Part shown: in pieces, positions 1 to 7,448 of the stretch
How the letters are laid out: every line of letters begins with the position of its first letter
Position numbering within the stretch: the first letter of the stretch is position 1
Assembly (NCBI RefSeq): GCF_002050515.1
Contig: NZ_LTAY01000103.1
Coordinates: forward strand, 1 to 64,000
Length of the DNA: 64,000 nucleotides
Source: Clostridium thermobutyricum DSM 4928
GTDB taxonomy: Bacteria; Bacillota; Clostridia; Clostridiales; Clostridiaceae
Direction: 5' to 3'
The notes under the pieces: generated by a model
Database searches by the model: none
What the model was told of the DNA's origin: nothing
The model's input: the letters and a program-made list of their open reading frames with translations, nothing else
Made by a program: the position numbers and the translations under genes

Positions 1-46
1 CTAATAACTTTTTTCGATTTATTTTAATTTTTTTTAAATAAATATA

Positions 47-75
47 TTGATTTTTTAACATAAAAAATTTATAAT
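47..75 (+). promoter_or_regulatory. sigma-A type promoter of the polyamine operon
   Basis: A -35 element TTGATT (47-52) and a -10 element TATAAT (70-75) are separated by 17 bases, a near-consensus vegetative promoter. Transcription would start near 82, just before the three regulator-like repeats. It is placed to drive the regulator and potABCD as one unit. Seen directly; activity is inferred. Confidence 0.75.
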
Positions 76-83
76 AAATTTTG

Positions 84-145
84 TTTGTTTAGTAATCATA
101 AACTTTATGTTTAGTAAAACTTAAATTTTATAATTATTAAACAAA
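84..145. promoter_or_regulatory. three-copy repeat, candidate operator of the XRE-cupin regulator
   Basis: A 13-base element TTTGTTTAGTAAT at 84-96 recurs in inverted form at 133-145 with one mismatch (TTTGTTTAATAAT on the minus strand). A shorter direct copy, GTTTAGTA, lies at 109-116, exactly 22 bases after the same core at 87-94, which is two helical turns. All copies lie between the predicted transcription start and the first gene. This is the expected place for autoregulation by the XRE-family protein encoded next, but binding is inferred. Confidence 0.55.
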
Positions 146-171
146 TTATTTAAAAGAAAGCTGGTGTTATT

Positions 172-711
172 TTGGATATTGGAGAAAAAATAAGAAGTCT
201 TAGGGTAGCGAAAGGTTTAACACAAGAAGAACTTGCTAATAGATGTGAACTTTCAAAAGGATTTATATCTCAAGTTGAAAACGACCTTACTTCTCCTTCA
301 ATTGCCACTCTTGTAGATATATTAGAAATTTTAGGTACAAATTTAAATGAATTCTTTAGTGAAAAAACAAAAGAAAAAGTTACATATTCACATGAAGATA
401 TGTTTGAAACAGAAGATGATAATCTTAAATATAATTTAAAATGGTTAGTTCCTAATGCTCAAAAAAATGACATGGAGCCAATAATGCTAACTATATATCC
501 AGGTGGAAGATACATAGAAGAAGAACCTCACGAAGGTGAAGAATTTGGACTTGTTTTAAATGGTACTATAATTCTCCATCTTGGTGATACTAGCTATAAA
601 GTGAAAAAAGGTGAGACATTTTATTTTAAGCCTAAGTTGAACCATTGGATCTCTAATGAAGGTAAAACTTTAGCTAAAGTAGTTTGGGTGGTTACTCCCC
701 CATCATTTTAA
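172..711 (+). CDS. XRE-family regulator with C-terminal cupin domain (PuuR-like)
   Basis: The 179-residue product has an N-terminal helix-turn-helix of the XRE/Cro type (about residues 5-60) and a C-terminal cupin beta-barrel (about 110-178, with a PHEGEEFG stretch). This architecture is known from regulators of polyamine and amino-acid metabolism such as PuuR. It starts with TTG; no ATG lies in a better position. It is the first gene of an operon and ends 27 bases before potA, so it probably senses polyamine and controls potABCD. The repeats at 84-145 are its likely operator. The ligand is inferred from context only. Confidence 0.85.
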   Translation: MDIGEKIRSLRVAKGLTQEELANRCELSKGFISQVENDLTSPSIATLVDILEILGTNLNEFFSEKTKEKVTYSHEDMFETEDDNLKYNLKWLVPNAQKNDMEPIMLTIYPGGRYIEEEPHEGEEFGLVLNGTIILHLGDTSYKVKKGETFYFKPKLNHWISNEGKTLAKVVWVVTPPSF

Positions 712-738
712 TAAGTATTATTAGAAAGAGGTGTTTTC

Positions 739-1785
739 ATGAGTGATAACATTTTAGAAATTAAAGGTATTAACAAAAAATATGAAGATAATGTAGTATT
801 AGATAATTTAAATCTTAATATAAAGAAAAATGAATTTTTAACTCTTTTAGGACCAAGTGGATGTGGTAAAACAACTACTTTAAAAATAATTGCTGGATTT
901 GAAAATCCAGATAGTGGGTCTGTTATGTTTGGAAATAAAGATTTATCAACAATTCCACCTCATAAAAGACCTGTTAATACAGTTTTCCAAAAATACGCAC
1001 TTTTCCCACATATGAATGTTTTTGAAAATATTGCTTTTGGATTAAAAATTAAAAATGTTCCTAAAGAACAAATAAAAGAAAAAGTAACTGAAATGCTTAA
1101 ACTTGTTGCTTTATCAGGTTTTGAAAAAAGACGTATAGAATCTCTTAGTGGTGGACAACAACAAAGAGTCGCTATTGCTCGTGCACTTGTTAATGAACCT
1201 GAAGTTTTACTTTTAGATGAACCTTTAGGTGCTCTTGATTTAAAACTTAGAAAAGAAATGCAAATCGAACTAAAAAAAATACAACAAAGACTTGGAATTA
1301 CATTTATATTTGTAACTCATGATCAAGAAGAAGCTTTAACAATGTCAGATACTATTGTTGTTATGAATAAAGGTGTAATTCAACAAATGGGTACACCTCA
1401 AGATATATATAATGAACCTGCTAATGCTTTTGTAGCTGATTTCATTGGAGAAAGTAACATTGTAGATGGTATTATGCTAGATGATTTTAAAACAGAATTC
1501 TGTGGAAGAGTTTTTGAAACTCTTGATAAAGATTTTGATAAAAATGAACAAGTTGATGTAGTTATAAGACCAGAAGATATTCAAATGGTTTCTCCTTCTG
1601 ATAATGTTTTAAAAGGAACTGTTTTATCAGTTATATTTAAAGGAGTTCATTATGAAATAGAAGTTAAATTAGAAGATTCTGATTATAAATGGATTATACA
1701 TAATACAAAATCTGCTCCTATAGGTTCAACTATTGGACTTATGTTAAATCCTGAAGATATTCATGTAATGAGAAAGGTAAGATAA
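739..1785 (+). CDS. potA: spermidine/putrescine ABC transporter, ATP-binding protein PotA
   Basis: This is the ATPase that powers polyamine import through PotB and PotC. The 348 residues contain Walker A ([10 protein letters not shown], near residue 40), the Q-loop, the ABC signature LSGGQQQR, Walker B ending LLLDEP, and the switch histidine in [10 protein letters not shown]-terminal TOBE-type regulatory domain (about 250-348) is typical of the PotA/MalK group. A GAGGTG ribosome site precedes the ATG. The gene is followed after three bases by potB. Length and order match the potABCD operon, so the assignment is firm, though the exact polyamine is not visible. Confidence 0.95.
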   Translation: MSDNILEIKGINKKYEDNVVLDNLNLNIKKNEFLTLLGPSGCGKTTTLKIIAGFENPDSGSVMFGNKDLSTIPPHKRPVNTVFQKYALFPHMNVFENIAFGLKIKNVPKEQIKEKVTEMLKLVALSGFEKRRIESLSGGQQQRVAIARALVNEPEVLLLDEPLGALDLKLRKEMQIELKKIQQRLGITFIFVTHDQEEALTMSDTIVVMNKGVIQQMGTPQDIYNEPANAFVADFIGESNIVDGIMLDDFKTEFCGRVFETLDKDFDKNEQVDVVIRPEDIQMVSPSDNVLKGTVLSVIFKGVHYEIEVKLEDSDYKWIIHNTKSAPIGSTIGLMLNPEDIHVMRKVR

Positions 1786-1788
1786 GCT

Positions 1789-2634
1789 ATGAGTAAAAGC
1801 AAAAATAAATTTAGTCTTATAGCCACTCCTTATGCTATATGGAGTGCTTTATTTATTGTAGTTCCACTGCTTATAATTTTATTTTTTAGTGTAACTGTTT
1901 CTACTCCTAATGGATATCAATTCTCTCTTCAAAACTTTACGAGAATGTTTCAGGAACAATATATTGCTATATTTTTAAAATCATTATTTTTAGCAGTAAT
2001 ATCAACTATTATATGTCTTATTATTGGATTTCCAATTGCATATATAATTTCTAAAATGAATATAAAAAGAAGAAATCTTTACATTATGCTTTTCATTCTT
2101 CCTATGTGGATGAACTTTTTATTAAGAACATATGCTTGGATTCCTATACTAGGTAAATATGGAGTTGTTAATAACTTTTTAGGTCTTTTCGGAATTGAAC
2201 CAATACAATTTTTATATAGAAACGGAACTATTCTTTTAGGTATGGTTTATAACTTCCTACCTTTTATGATACTTCCTATTTATACAGTATTATCTAAAAT
2301 AGATAATGATTTAATAAATGCTGCTAAAGATTTAGGTGCAAATGATAAAGAAGTGTTTACTAAAATTATTTTTCCTTTAAGTATTCCTGGAGTAGTTTCA
2401 GGTATAACTATGGTATTTATGCCAGCAGTTTCTACTTTCGTTATTTCTAAACTTTTAGGTGGTGGAAAAACTATGCTTATAGGTAATGTTATTGAACAAC
2501 AATTCACTTCTATAAACAACTGGAATTTTGGTTCATCAATTGCAATTATATTAATGATTTTAATTCTTATCTCTATGGCATTTATGGCAAAATTCAGTGG
2601 AGATAGCGTAAAAGGAGGAGGAAAACTGTGGTAA
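1789..2634 (+). CDS. potB: polyamine ABC transporter permease PotB
   Basis: This inner-membrane permease has 281 residues and about six hydrophobic segments. The conserved EAA loop that docks to the ATPase is visible as NAAKDLGANDKEVF followed by FPLSIPG near residues 178-203. It begins three bases after the potA stop and overlaps potC by seven bases, which indicates translational coupling. Family knowledge places it with PotC as the heterodimeric channel for spermidine and putrescine. Confidence 0.93.
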   Translation: MSKSKNKFSLIATPYAIWSALFIVVPLLIILFFSVTVSTPNGYQFSLQNFTRMFQEQYIAIFLKSLFLAVISTIICLIIGFPIAYIISKMNIKRRNLYIMLFILPMWMNFLLRTYAWIPILGKYGVVNNFLGLFGIEPIQFLYRNGTILLGMVYNFLPFMILPIYTVLSKIDNDLINAAKDLGANDKEVFTKIIFPLSIPGVVSGITMVFMPAVSTFVISKLLGGGKTMLIGNVIEQQFTSINNWNFGSSIAIILMILILISMAFMAKFSGDSVKGGGKLW

Positions 2635-3434
2635 ACAAATTTGTAGATTTTTTCAAGAAATTTTATCTCGCTATAATTTTTATATTTTTATATGCTCCTA
2701 TTGTTACACTTATAGTTTTCTCTTTCAATGAATCTAAAAGTATGGCAAAATGGACAGGATTTACATTAGATTGGTATAAATCTTTATTTCAAAACGATAC
2801 TCTTTTAGAAGCACTTTATTATACAGTCTTAATTGCTGTAGTTGCTTCTATAATAGCAACTATAATTGGAACTATTTCAGCAATTGGTATTTATTATATG
2901 AGAGGAAAAAGAAAATCTCTTCTTCTTAATGTAAATAACCTACCAATATTAAATCCTGATATTGTTACTGGGATTGCTCTTATGAGTCTTTTTATATTTT
3001 TAAAATTTAATTTTGGTTTTAATACAATGCTTATAGCTCATATAGTTTTTGATATTCCTTATGTTATACTTTGTGTTCTTCCAAAATTAAGTCAGCTTCC
3101 TGATAATACAATAGAGGCTGCTATGGACTTAGGTGCAACTCATTTTTATGCCCTTAGAAAGGTTATAATTCCACAAATTAAGCCTGGTATAGTTGCAGGA
3201 CTTTTAATGGCATTTACTATGTCAATTGATGATTTTGTTATATCATTCTTTACTACTGGTCCTGGAGTAACAAATCTTTCTATTGAAATTTATTCAATGG
3301 CTAGAAAAGGTATTAATCCTCAAATTAATGCTCTTTCAACTTTAATGTTTGTTACTGTACTTACTCTTTTATTAATAGTAAATAAAAAGACTAACTCTAG
3401 AGGTGATTCAAATGAAAAAATTAAAGGTTATTAG
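2628..3434 (+). CDS. potC: polyamine ABC transporter permease PotC
   Basis: This is the second permease subunit, with 268 residues and about six membrane segments. The EAA motif reads EAAMDLGATHFYALRKV followed by IPQIKPG. It starts with GTG behind a GGAGGAGG ribosome site that lies inside the end of potB, and its last 23 bases overlap the chosen start of potD. Tight overlaps across potB, potC and potD suggest coupled translation of the membrane and binding components. Confidence 0.93.
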   Translation: MVNKFVDFFKKFYLAIIFIFLYAPIVTLIVFSFNESKSMAKWTGFTLDWYKSLFQNDTLLEALYYTVLIAVVASIIATIIGTISAIGIYYMRGKRKSLLLNVNNLPILNPDIVTGIALMSLFIFLKFNFGFNTMLIAHIVFDIPYVILCVLPKLSQLPDNTIEAAMDLGATHFYALRKVIIPQIKPGIVAGLLMAFTMSIDDFVISFFTTGPGVTNLSIEIYSMARKGINPQINALSTLMFVTVLTLLLIVNKKTNSRGDSNEKIKGY

Positions 3435-4467
3435 TGCTATATGTATTATCTCTTTAATCTGTATTGGTCTTTTTGTAGGTTATATAAAAAATAAAGAAGA
3501 TAATAAAACTGATGGCAAAGTATTAAATGTTTATAACTGGGGAGATTATATTGATCCTTCTCTTATAACTAAATTTGAAAAAGAAACAGGAATTAAAGTT
3601 AATTATAATACTTATGATACAAATGAAACTATGTATGCTAAAGTAAAAAGTGGATCTAGTGATTATGATATAGTTGTTCCATCTGACTATATGGTAGAAA
3701 AAATGATTAAACAAGGACTTTTAGAAAAAATAGATTTTAATAATATTCCTAATTATAAATATATAGGAAAACAATTTAAACATTTATCTTATGATCCTAC
3801 TGATGAATACTCTGTTCCATATATGTGGGGTACTATAGGAATTGCTTATAATTCTAAATATATTAAAGGTCCTATAACTAGTTGGAAAGATCTTTGGAAT
3901 CCTAAATATAAAGATCAAATAGTTATGTTTGATTCTATGCGTGATTCTATGGCTATTGCTTTAAAAACTTTAGGATATTCAATGAATTCAACTAACCCTG
4001 AACAAATAAAAGAAGCTGGTGAACTTTTACGTAAGCAAAAACCACTTGTATTAGCATATTTTGTTGATGAAGTTAAAGATGCTCTTTTATCCGGAGAAGC
4101 TACTATAGCTCCTGTTTGGTCTGGAGATGCAGCTTACATGATGAGTGAAGATCCAGATATAAAATATGTTATCCCAAAAGAAGGTTCTAATGAATGGTTT
4201 GATGCTTTATGTATACCTAAAGGGGCTAAACACAAAAAAGAAGCTGAAATGTTTATAAACTTTTTATGTAATCCAGAAAATGCTCTTATAAATGTTGAAT
4301 ATATAGGATATCAAACACCTATTCCTGAAACTTATGAAATGCTTCCTGAAGATATAAAGAAAGAATATCCTTCAGAGGCTGAACTAAAAAATTGTCAAAT
4401 ATATACTGATTTAAATCAAAAAACACTTGATCTTTATGATGAAGAATGGATAAAATTAAAATCATAA
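3412..4467 (+). CDS. potD: polyamine substrate-binding protein PotD
   Basis: This is the extracytoplasmic polyamine receptor of the transporter. I chose the ATG at 3412 rather than the upstream GTG at 3403, because the GTG lies inside the ribosome site AGAGGTGA (3399-3406). The 351-residue product has a hydrophobic N-terminal segment (about residues 5-25). A cysteine lies in it, but there is no canonical lipobox, so it may be a signal anchor rather than a classic lipoprotein. The body, beginning LNVYNWGDYIDPSLI, is typical of PotD/PotF-type bacterial SBP family members. A terminator follows directly. Confidence 0.92.
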   Translation: MKKLKVISAICIISLICIGLFVGYIKNKEDNKTDGKVLNVYNWGDYIDPSLITKFEKETGIKVNYNTYDTNETMYAKVKSGSSDYDIVVPSDYMVEKMIKQGLLEKIDFNNIPNYKYIGKQFKHLSYDPTDEYSVPYMWGTIGIAYNSKYIKGPITSWKDLWNPKYKDQIVMFDSMRDSMAIALKTLGYSMNSTNPEQIKEAGELLRKQKPLVLAYFVDEVKDALLSGEATIAPVWSGDAAYMMSEDPDIKYVIPKEGSNEWFDALCIPKGAKHKKEAEMFINFLCNPENALINVEYIGYQTPIPETYEMLPEDIKKEYPSEAELKNCQIYTDLNQKTLDLYDEEWIKLKS

Positions 4468-4468
4468 A

Positions 4469-4499
4469 AAAATCCAAGGATATAATCCTTGGATTTTTC
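4469..4499. terminator. bidirectional terminator between potD and ndk
   Basis: A perfect 11-base-pair stem (4471-4481 with 4485-4495) is flanked by A and T runs on both sides, so it can end the plus-strand pot operon and the minus-strand ndk transcript. Confidence 0.9.
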
Positions 4500-4898
4500 T
4501 TATTTAAACCAAATATTTATTTCTCTCTCAGCACTTTCATTAGAATCAGAACTATGAACACAATTTTCTCTTATACTATTTCCATAAAGATTTCTTATAG
4601 TTCCTTCTTTAGCTTCTAAAGGATTTGTTGAACCATTTAATTCTCTTACTATTTTTATTGCCTCTTCTCCTTCTAAAATCATTGCGCAAAGTGGACTTCT
4701 AGTTATAAAATTTACTAAATTTTCAAAGAAAGGCTTGTCCTTATGTTCAGAATAATGTTCTTCAGCAATACTTCTATCTGCTTTCATCAATTTTAAATTT
4801 GAAATATTTAATCCGTTCTCTTCATAAAGGCTTATTATCTTCCCTATTACCTTTTTTTCTACCCCATCTGGCTTAATTAAAACTAGACTTTTTTCCAT
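4500..4898 (-). CDS. ndk: nucleoside diphosphate kinase
   Basis: The enzyme transfers the gamma phosphate between nucleoside triphosphates and diphosphates through a phosphohistidine. The 132-residue protein starts MEKSLVLIKPDGV, carries the nucleotide-binding GTIRNLYG stretch and the active-site segment ENCVHSSDSNESAEREI, whose histidine is the phosphorylated residue. Length is normal for the short bacterial form. A good AGGAG site precedes the ATG. It is transcribed alone, with its own promoter at 4937-4965 and a shared terminator. Confidence 0.96.
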   Translation of the reverse strand: MEKSLVLIKPDGVEKKVIGKIISLYEENGLNISNLKLMKADRSIAEEHYSEHKDKPFFENLVNFITRSPLCAMILEGEEAIKIVRELNGSTNPLEAKEGTIRNLYGNSIRENCVHSSDSNESAEREINIWFK

Positions 4899-4936
4899 AT
4901 TTTTTCTCCTATTACTTTTTTTTCATTATATTATAT

Positions 4937-4965
4937 ATTATAATTCTGTAACTGTTTTCATGCAA
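4937..4965 (-). promoter_or_regulatory. sigma-A type promoter of ndk
   Basis: On the minus strand TTGCAT (4965-4960) and TATAAT (4942-4937) are 17 bases apart. On the plus strand an extended -10 (TGTTATAAT, 4972-4980) for the acylphosphatase gene lies just beside it, so the two promoters are divergent and nearly touching. Confidence 0.7.
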
Positions 4966-5008
4966 CTTTTATGTTATAATAATAAAAAAAAATTATGAGG
5001 TGATTATA

Positions 5009-5281
5009 TTGAAAAGATATATTATAAATTTTACTGGAAAAGTACAAGGTGTAGGGTTTAGATATTTTTGTCAAATGAATGCTTTGAAATATTCTCTTCT
5101 AGGAAGTGCTAAAAATTTAGATAATGGAAGTGTAGAAGTAATTGTTCAAGGTAATTTAGATGATATAAAATTATTTTTAAAAAATGTAAAAAAAGGAAAT
5201 AGATTTATAAATATAAAGGATTATTCTATAAATGAAGTTCCACTAGATAGCACATTAAAAAACTTCAATATTACCTATTAA
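5009..5281 (+). CDS. acyP: acylphosphatase
   Basis: This small cytosolic enzyme hydrolyses acyl phosphates such as 1,3-bisphosphoglycerate or carbamoyl phosphate. The family signature GKVQGVGFRYF near the N-terminus supplies the phosphate-binding arginine, and the catalytic asparagine is in SAKNLDNGSVEV. I chose TTG at 5009: the GTG at 5000 sits inside the ribosome site GAGGTGA (4997-5003), which is five bases upstream of the TTG. The product is then 90 residues, normal for the family. Confidence 0.93.
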   Translation: MKRYIINFTGKVQGVGFRYFCQMNALKYSLLGSAKNLDNGSVEVIVQGNLDDIKLFLKNVKKGNRFINIKDYSINEVPLDSTLKNFNITY

Positions 5282-5352
5282 AGTTATTAATATGAATATT
5301 TTCAAGTGCTGTAATTCTATTATGTTTTACAACTGATTATAGAGGTTATTTT

Positions 5353-5769
5353 ATGAAAAATCCTTTAGTACTTAGAAAGTTTTCTTTAGATATGATTAAA
5401 AGAAATAATTTATCTAAGGCAAAGCTTGCTCTATCAAAATATGTTCAAAATTCATTGCCTTCTAAATATGCCCAATATTTATTAAATGAATCAACTATTT
5501 CATATCATGTTGGGCATGCTCTATTAAATAACTTTAATTTTACTGAATACAAAAAAGTTTATCGTGAAGAATTAATAACTAAACTAACTTTAGAAACTAT
5601 TTTATATAGGCACAATTTATCTTCTGAACCATATTTAGAATATAGAAATTCCAATCTTATTCCACTTGGAAGAGACTATTTATTAAAAAATATAAATTGG
5701 GATCTAATTTTTTCAAATAATGTACATGATATCTATATAAATAAAGACTTATCTAAATTTTCTATTTAG
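5353..5769 (+). CDS. conserved-looking hypothetical protein, 138 residues
   Basis: I do not recognise this protein. It starts at an ATG behind GAGGTT and has normal codon use. It is soluble, rich in Asn, Leu, Lys and Ser, probably helical, with no signal peptide, membrane segment or cysteine cluster. The segment ISYHVGHALLNNFNFTEYKK contains its only histidine pair. It lies 71 bases after acyP and could be cotranscribed. Its last codons form part of an inverted repeat, followed by a terminator. Confidence 0.6.
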   Translation: MKNPLVLRKFSLDMIKRNNLSKAKLALSKYVQNSLPSKYAQYLLNESTISYHVGHALLNNFNFTEYKKVYREELITKLTLETILYRHNLSSEPYLEYRNSNLIPLGRDYLLKNINWDLIFSNNVHDIYINKDLSKFSI

Positions 5770-5784
5770 ACAAGTCTCTAAACA

Positions 5785-5818
5785 ACTGTGCTTACATAAA
5801 TTAAGTACAGCTTTTTTG
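5785..5818 (+). terminator. terminator after the 138-residue gene
   Basis: A nine-pair stem (5786-5794 with 5802-5810, one wobble) is followed by CTTTTTTG. It overlaps the stop codon of the converging symporter gene. Confidence 0.75.
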
Positions 5819-7153
5819 TTTTAAACTATTAAAATATAAATTTGTTTCACTAAAAATAACTTTTCTAAGTCCTATAATAGCTATAAGATTTGGTATAGCC
5901 ATAAGTCCATTTACTATATCTGCTGAAATAAATATTATATCTAAAGATAAGAATGAACCTATGAATACTAAAAATATATAAAATATTTTAAAAGGTTTAA
6001 CTGCTCTTTCTCCAGCAATATATCCTATACATTTTTCTCCATAATAATTCCATCCTAAGATAGTTGTAAATGCGAAAAATACTAGTCCTATATTAACTAT
6101 ATACTTACCTATTATAGCTATTGGAAAGCCAATCTCAAATGCTGCTGTTGTAAGTGAAGCTCCATCTAAATGTGATGTATACATTCCTGTTAAAACAATT
6201 ACTATTCCTGTCATTGAACAAATTATAATTGTATCAAAAAATGTTCCTGTCATAGATATAAGTCCTTGTTTAGCTGGCTCTTTTGTTTTTGCAGCAGCAG
6301 CTGCTATAGGTGCACTTCCAAGCCCCGACTCATTTGAAAAAACACCTCTACTTACGCCTCTTTGCATTGCTATTATAAATGTAACTCCAAAAGCTCCTCC
6401 TAGAGCTGCTTCTGGATTAAAAGCACTTCTTATTATTAAACTAATAGCTTCTGGTACTTGTCCTAAATTAAATAATATTACTATTATAACTCCTACTATA
6501 TATAATCCTGCCATAAAAGGAACTACTTTTTCTGATACATTAGAAATTCTTTTTATTCCTCCTAATGTAACTAATGCAACAAGAGTTGTAACTATTATAG
6601 CTGTTATTATTATTGGAATGTTAAATCCAGTTTTCATTGCTTCTGAAATAGAATTTACTTGTGCAAATGTTCCTATTCCAAATAAAGAGACTAATACTCC
6701 AAAAAGTGCAAATATTTTAGCAAGCCATTTATTATTAAGACCATTTTGTATATAATACATTGGTCCACCACAAACTTCTCCATTGTTATCAAATTCTCTA
6801 TATTTTATTGCTAGTAAGCCTTCTGCATATTTTGTTGCCATACCGAAAAATGCTGCAATCCACATCCAAAAAAGTGCTCCTGGACCACCAGCTTTTATCG
6901 CAGTTGAAACTCCTACTATATTTCCTGTTCCAATTGTTGCAGAAAGTGCAGTACATAGAGCTCCAAAACTTGATATATCTCCTTTTTCATTTGTTTCATC
7001 ATCTTTTGAAAATACAAATTTTAATGCAAGTTTTAATTTAGTTATTTGCAGAAAACCTAATTTAAATGTAAGATAAATTCCTGTTCCTACTAACATGATT
7101 AATAATGGTGGTCCCCAAACTAGATTATCCACCGCTGTTAAAAATTCTTTCAT
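5801..7153 (-). CDS. AGCS-family sodium:alanine/glycine symporter
   Basis: This integral membrane carrier couples Na+ to uptake of alanine or glycine. The 450-residue product has about ten membrane segments and family motifs such as GTGNIVGVSTAIKAGGPGA and the SNESGLGSAPIAAAA stretch. I chose the ATG at 7153: the open frame continues upstream but there it runs through the riboswitch. The AGGAGG ribosome site (7168-7163) sits inside the 3-prime arm of a terminator. The glycine riboswitch upstream argues that glycine is a physiological substrate. Confidence 0.92.
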   Translation of the reverse strand: MKEFLTAVDNLVWGPPLLIMLVGTGIYLTFKLGFLQITKLKLALKFVFSKDDETNEKGDISSFGALCTALSATIGTGNIVGVSTAIKAGGPGALFWMWIAAFFGMATKYAEGLLAIKYREFDNNGEVCGGPMYYIQNGLNNKWLAKIFALFGVLVSLFGIGTFAQVNSISEAMKTGFNIPIIITAIIVTTLVALVTLGGIKRISNVSEKVVPFMAGLYIVGVIIVILFNLGQVPEAISLIIRSAFNPEAALGGAFGVTFIIAMQRGVSRGVFSNESGLGSAPIAAAAAKTKEPAKQGLISMTGTFFDTIIICSMTGIVIVLTGMYTSHLDGASLTTAAFEIGFPIAIIGKYIVNIGLVFFAFTTILGWNYYGEKCIGYIAGERAVKPFKIFYIFLVFIGSFLSLDIIFISADIVNGLMAIPNLIAIIGLRKVIFSETNLYFNSLKQKSCT

Positions 7154-7189
7154 AAAAAAAATCCTCCTAAAAATAAATTTTTGGGAGGA
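7154..7189 (-). terminator. riboswitch expression platform: terminator containing the ribosome site
   Basis: On the minus strand a stem pairs 7189-7178 with 7173-7162 (one A-C mismatch) and is followed by eight U residues (7161-7154) that directly touch the ATG of the symporter. The AGGAGG ribosome site is part of the 3-prime arm. Formation of the hairpin would therefore both stop transcription and hide the ribosome site. A competing pairing is described in the findings. Confidence 0.8.
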
Positions 7190-7222
7190 GATTATATAAC
7201 AAATAAAATATTTGCTATAAAT

Positions 7223-7400
7223 CCCCTGTCCTTTTACCTGAGAGTTTGGATACAAATAAATAAATGTATCTTGCTCCTTCGGTGCTCCTTAATAGAGTCT
7301 CTCCAGAGGCTCGTCCAGTAGCGGTCCTTTTACCTGAAAGATTACCATCTTCGGTGGAATACTAAATGTATTCTCTCTCCCACTACCTTCGTCCGAACAT
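7223..7400 (-). ncRNA. tandem glycine riboswitch
   Basis: Two glycine aptamers lie in series on the minus strand. Aptamer 1 is closed by GTAGTG (7386-7381) with CGCTAC (7323-7318), starts its core with GGGAGAGA and ends with CAGGTAAAAGGACCG. Aptamer 2 has the core GGAGAGAC, a GCACCGAAGGAGCAAG arm and ends with CAGGTAAAAGGACAGGGG; it is closed by CCTCT (7309-7305) with AGGGG (7227-7223). The short linker and the GGACGA leader and linker motifs fit the known kink-turn contact of tandem glycine riboswitches. It precedes an AGCS symporter, a common target of this class. Confidence 0.95.
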
Positions 7401-7414
7401 ATTAAGTTGTTAAC

Positions 7415-7443
7415 ATTATAATAAAATAATTTTAATAAATCAA
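7415..7443 (-). promoter_or_regulatory. promoter of the glycine riboswitch transcript
   Basis: TTGATT (7443-7438) and TATAAT (7420-7415) are 17 bases apart on the minus strand. It begins only six bases after the leuA stop codon, and no terminator separates leuA from it, so read-through from leuA is possible. Confidence 0.75.
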
Positions 7444-7448
7444 GTTTT

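Noticed and set aside
6760-7076. Plus-strand open frames opposite the symporter
   Set aside because: They are antisense shadows of a well-supported gene with no ribosome site or family features.
7154-7255. N-terminal extension of the symporter frame (34 codons)
   Set aside because: It runs through the riboswitch terminator and aptamer 2; the ATG at 7153 follows the AGGAGG site.
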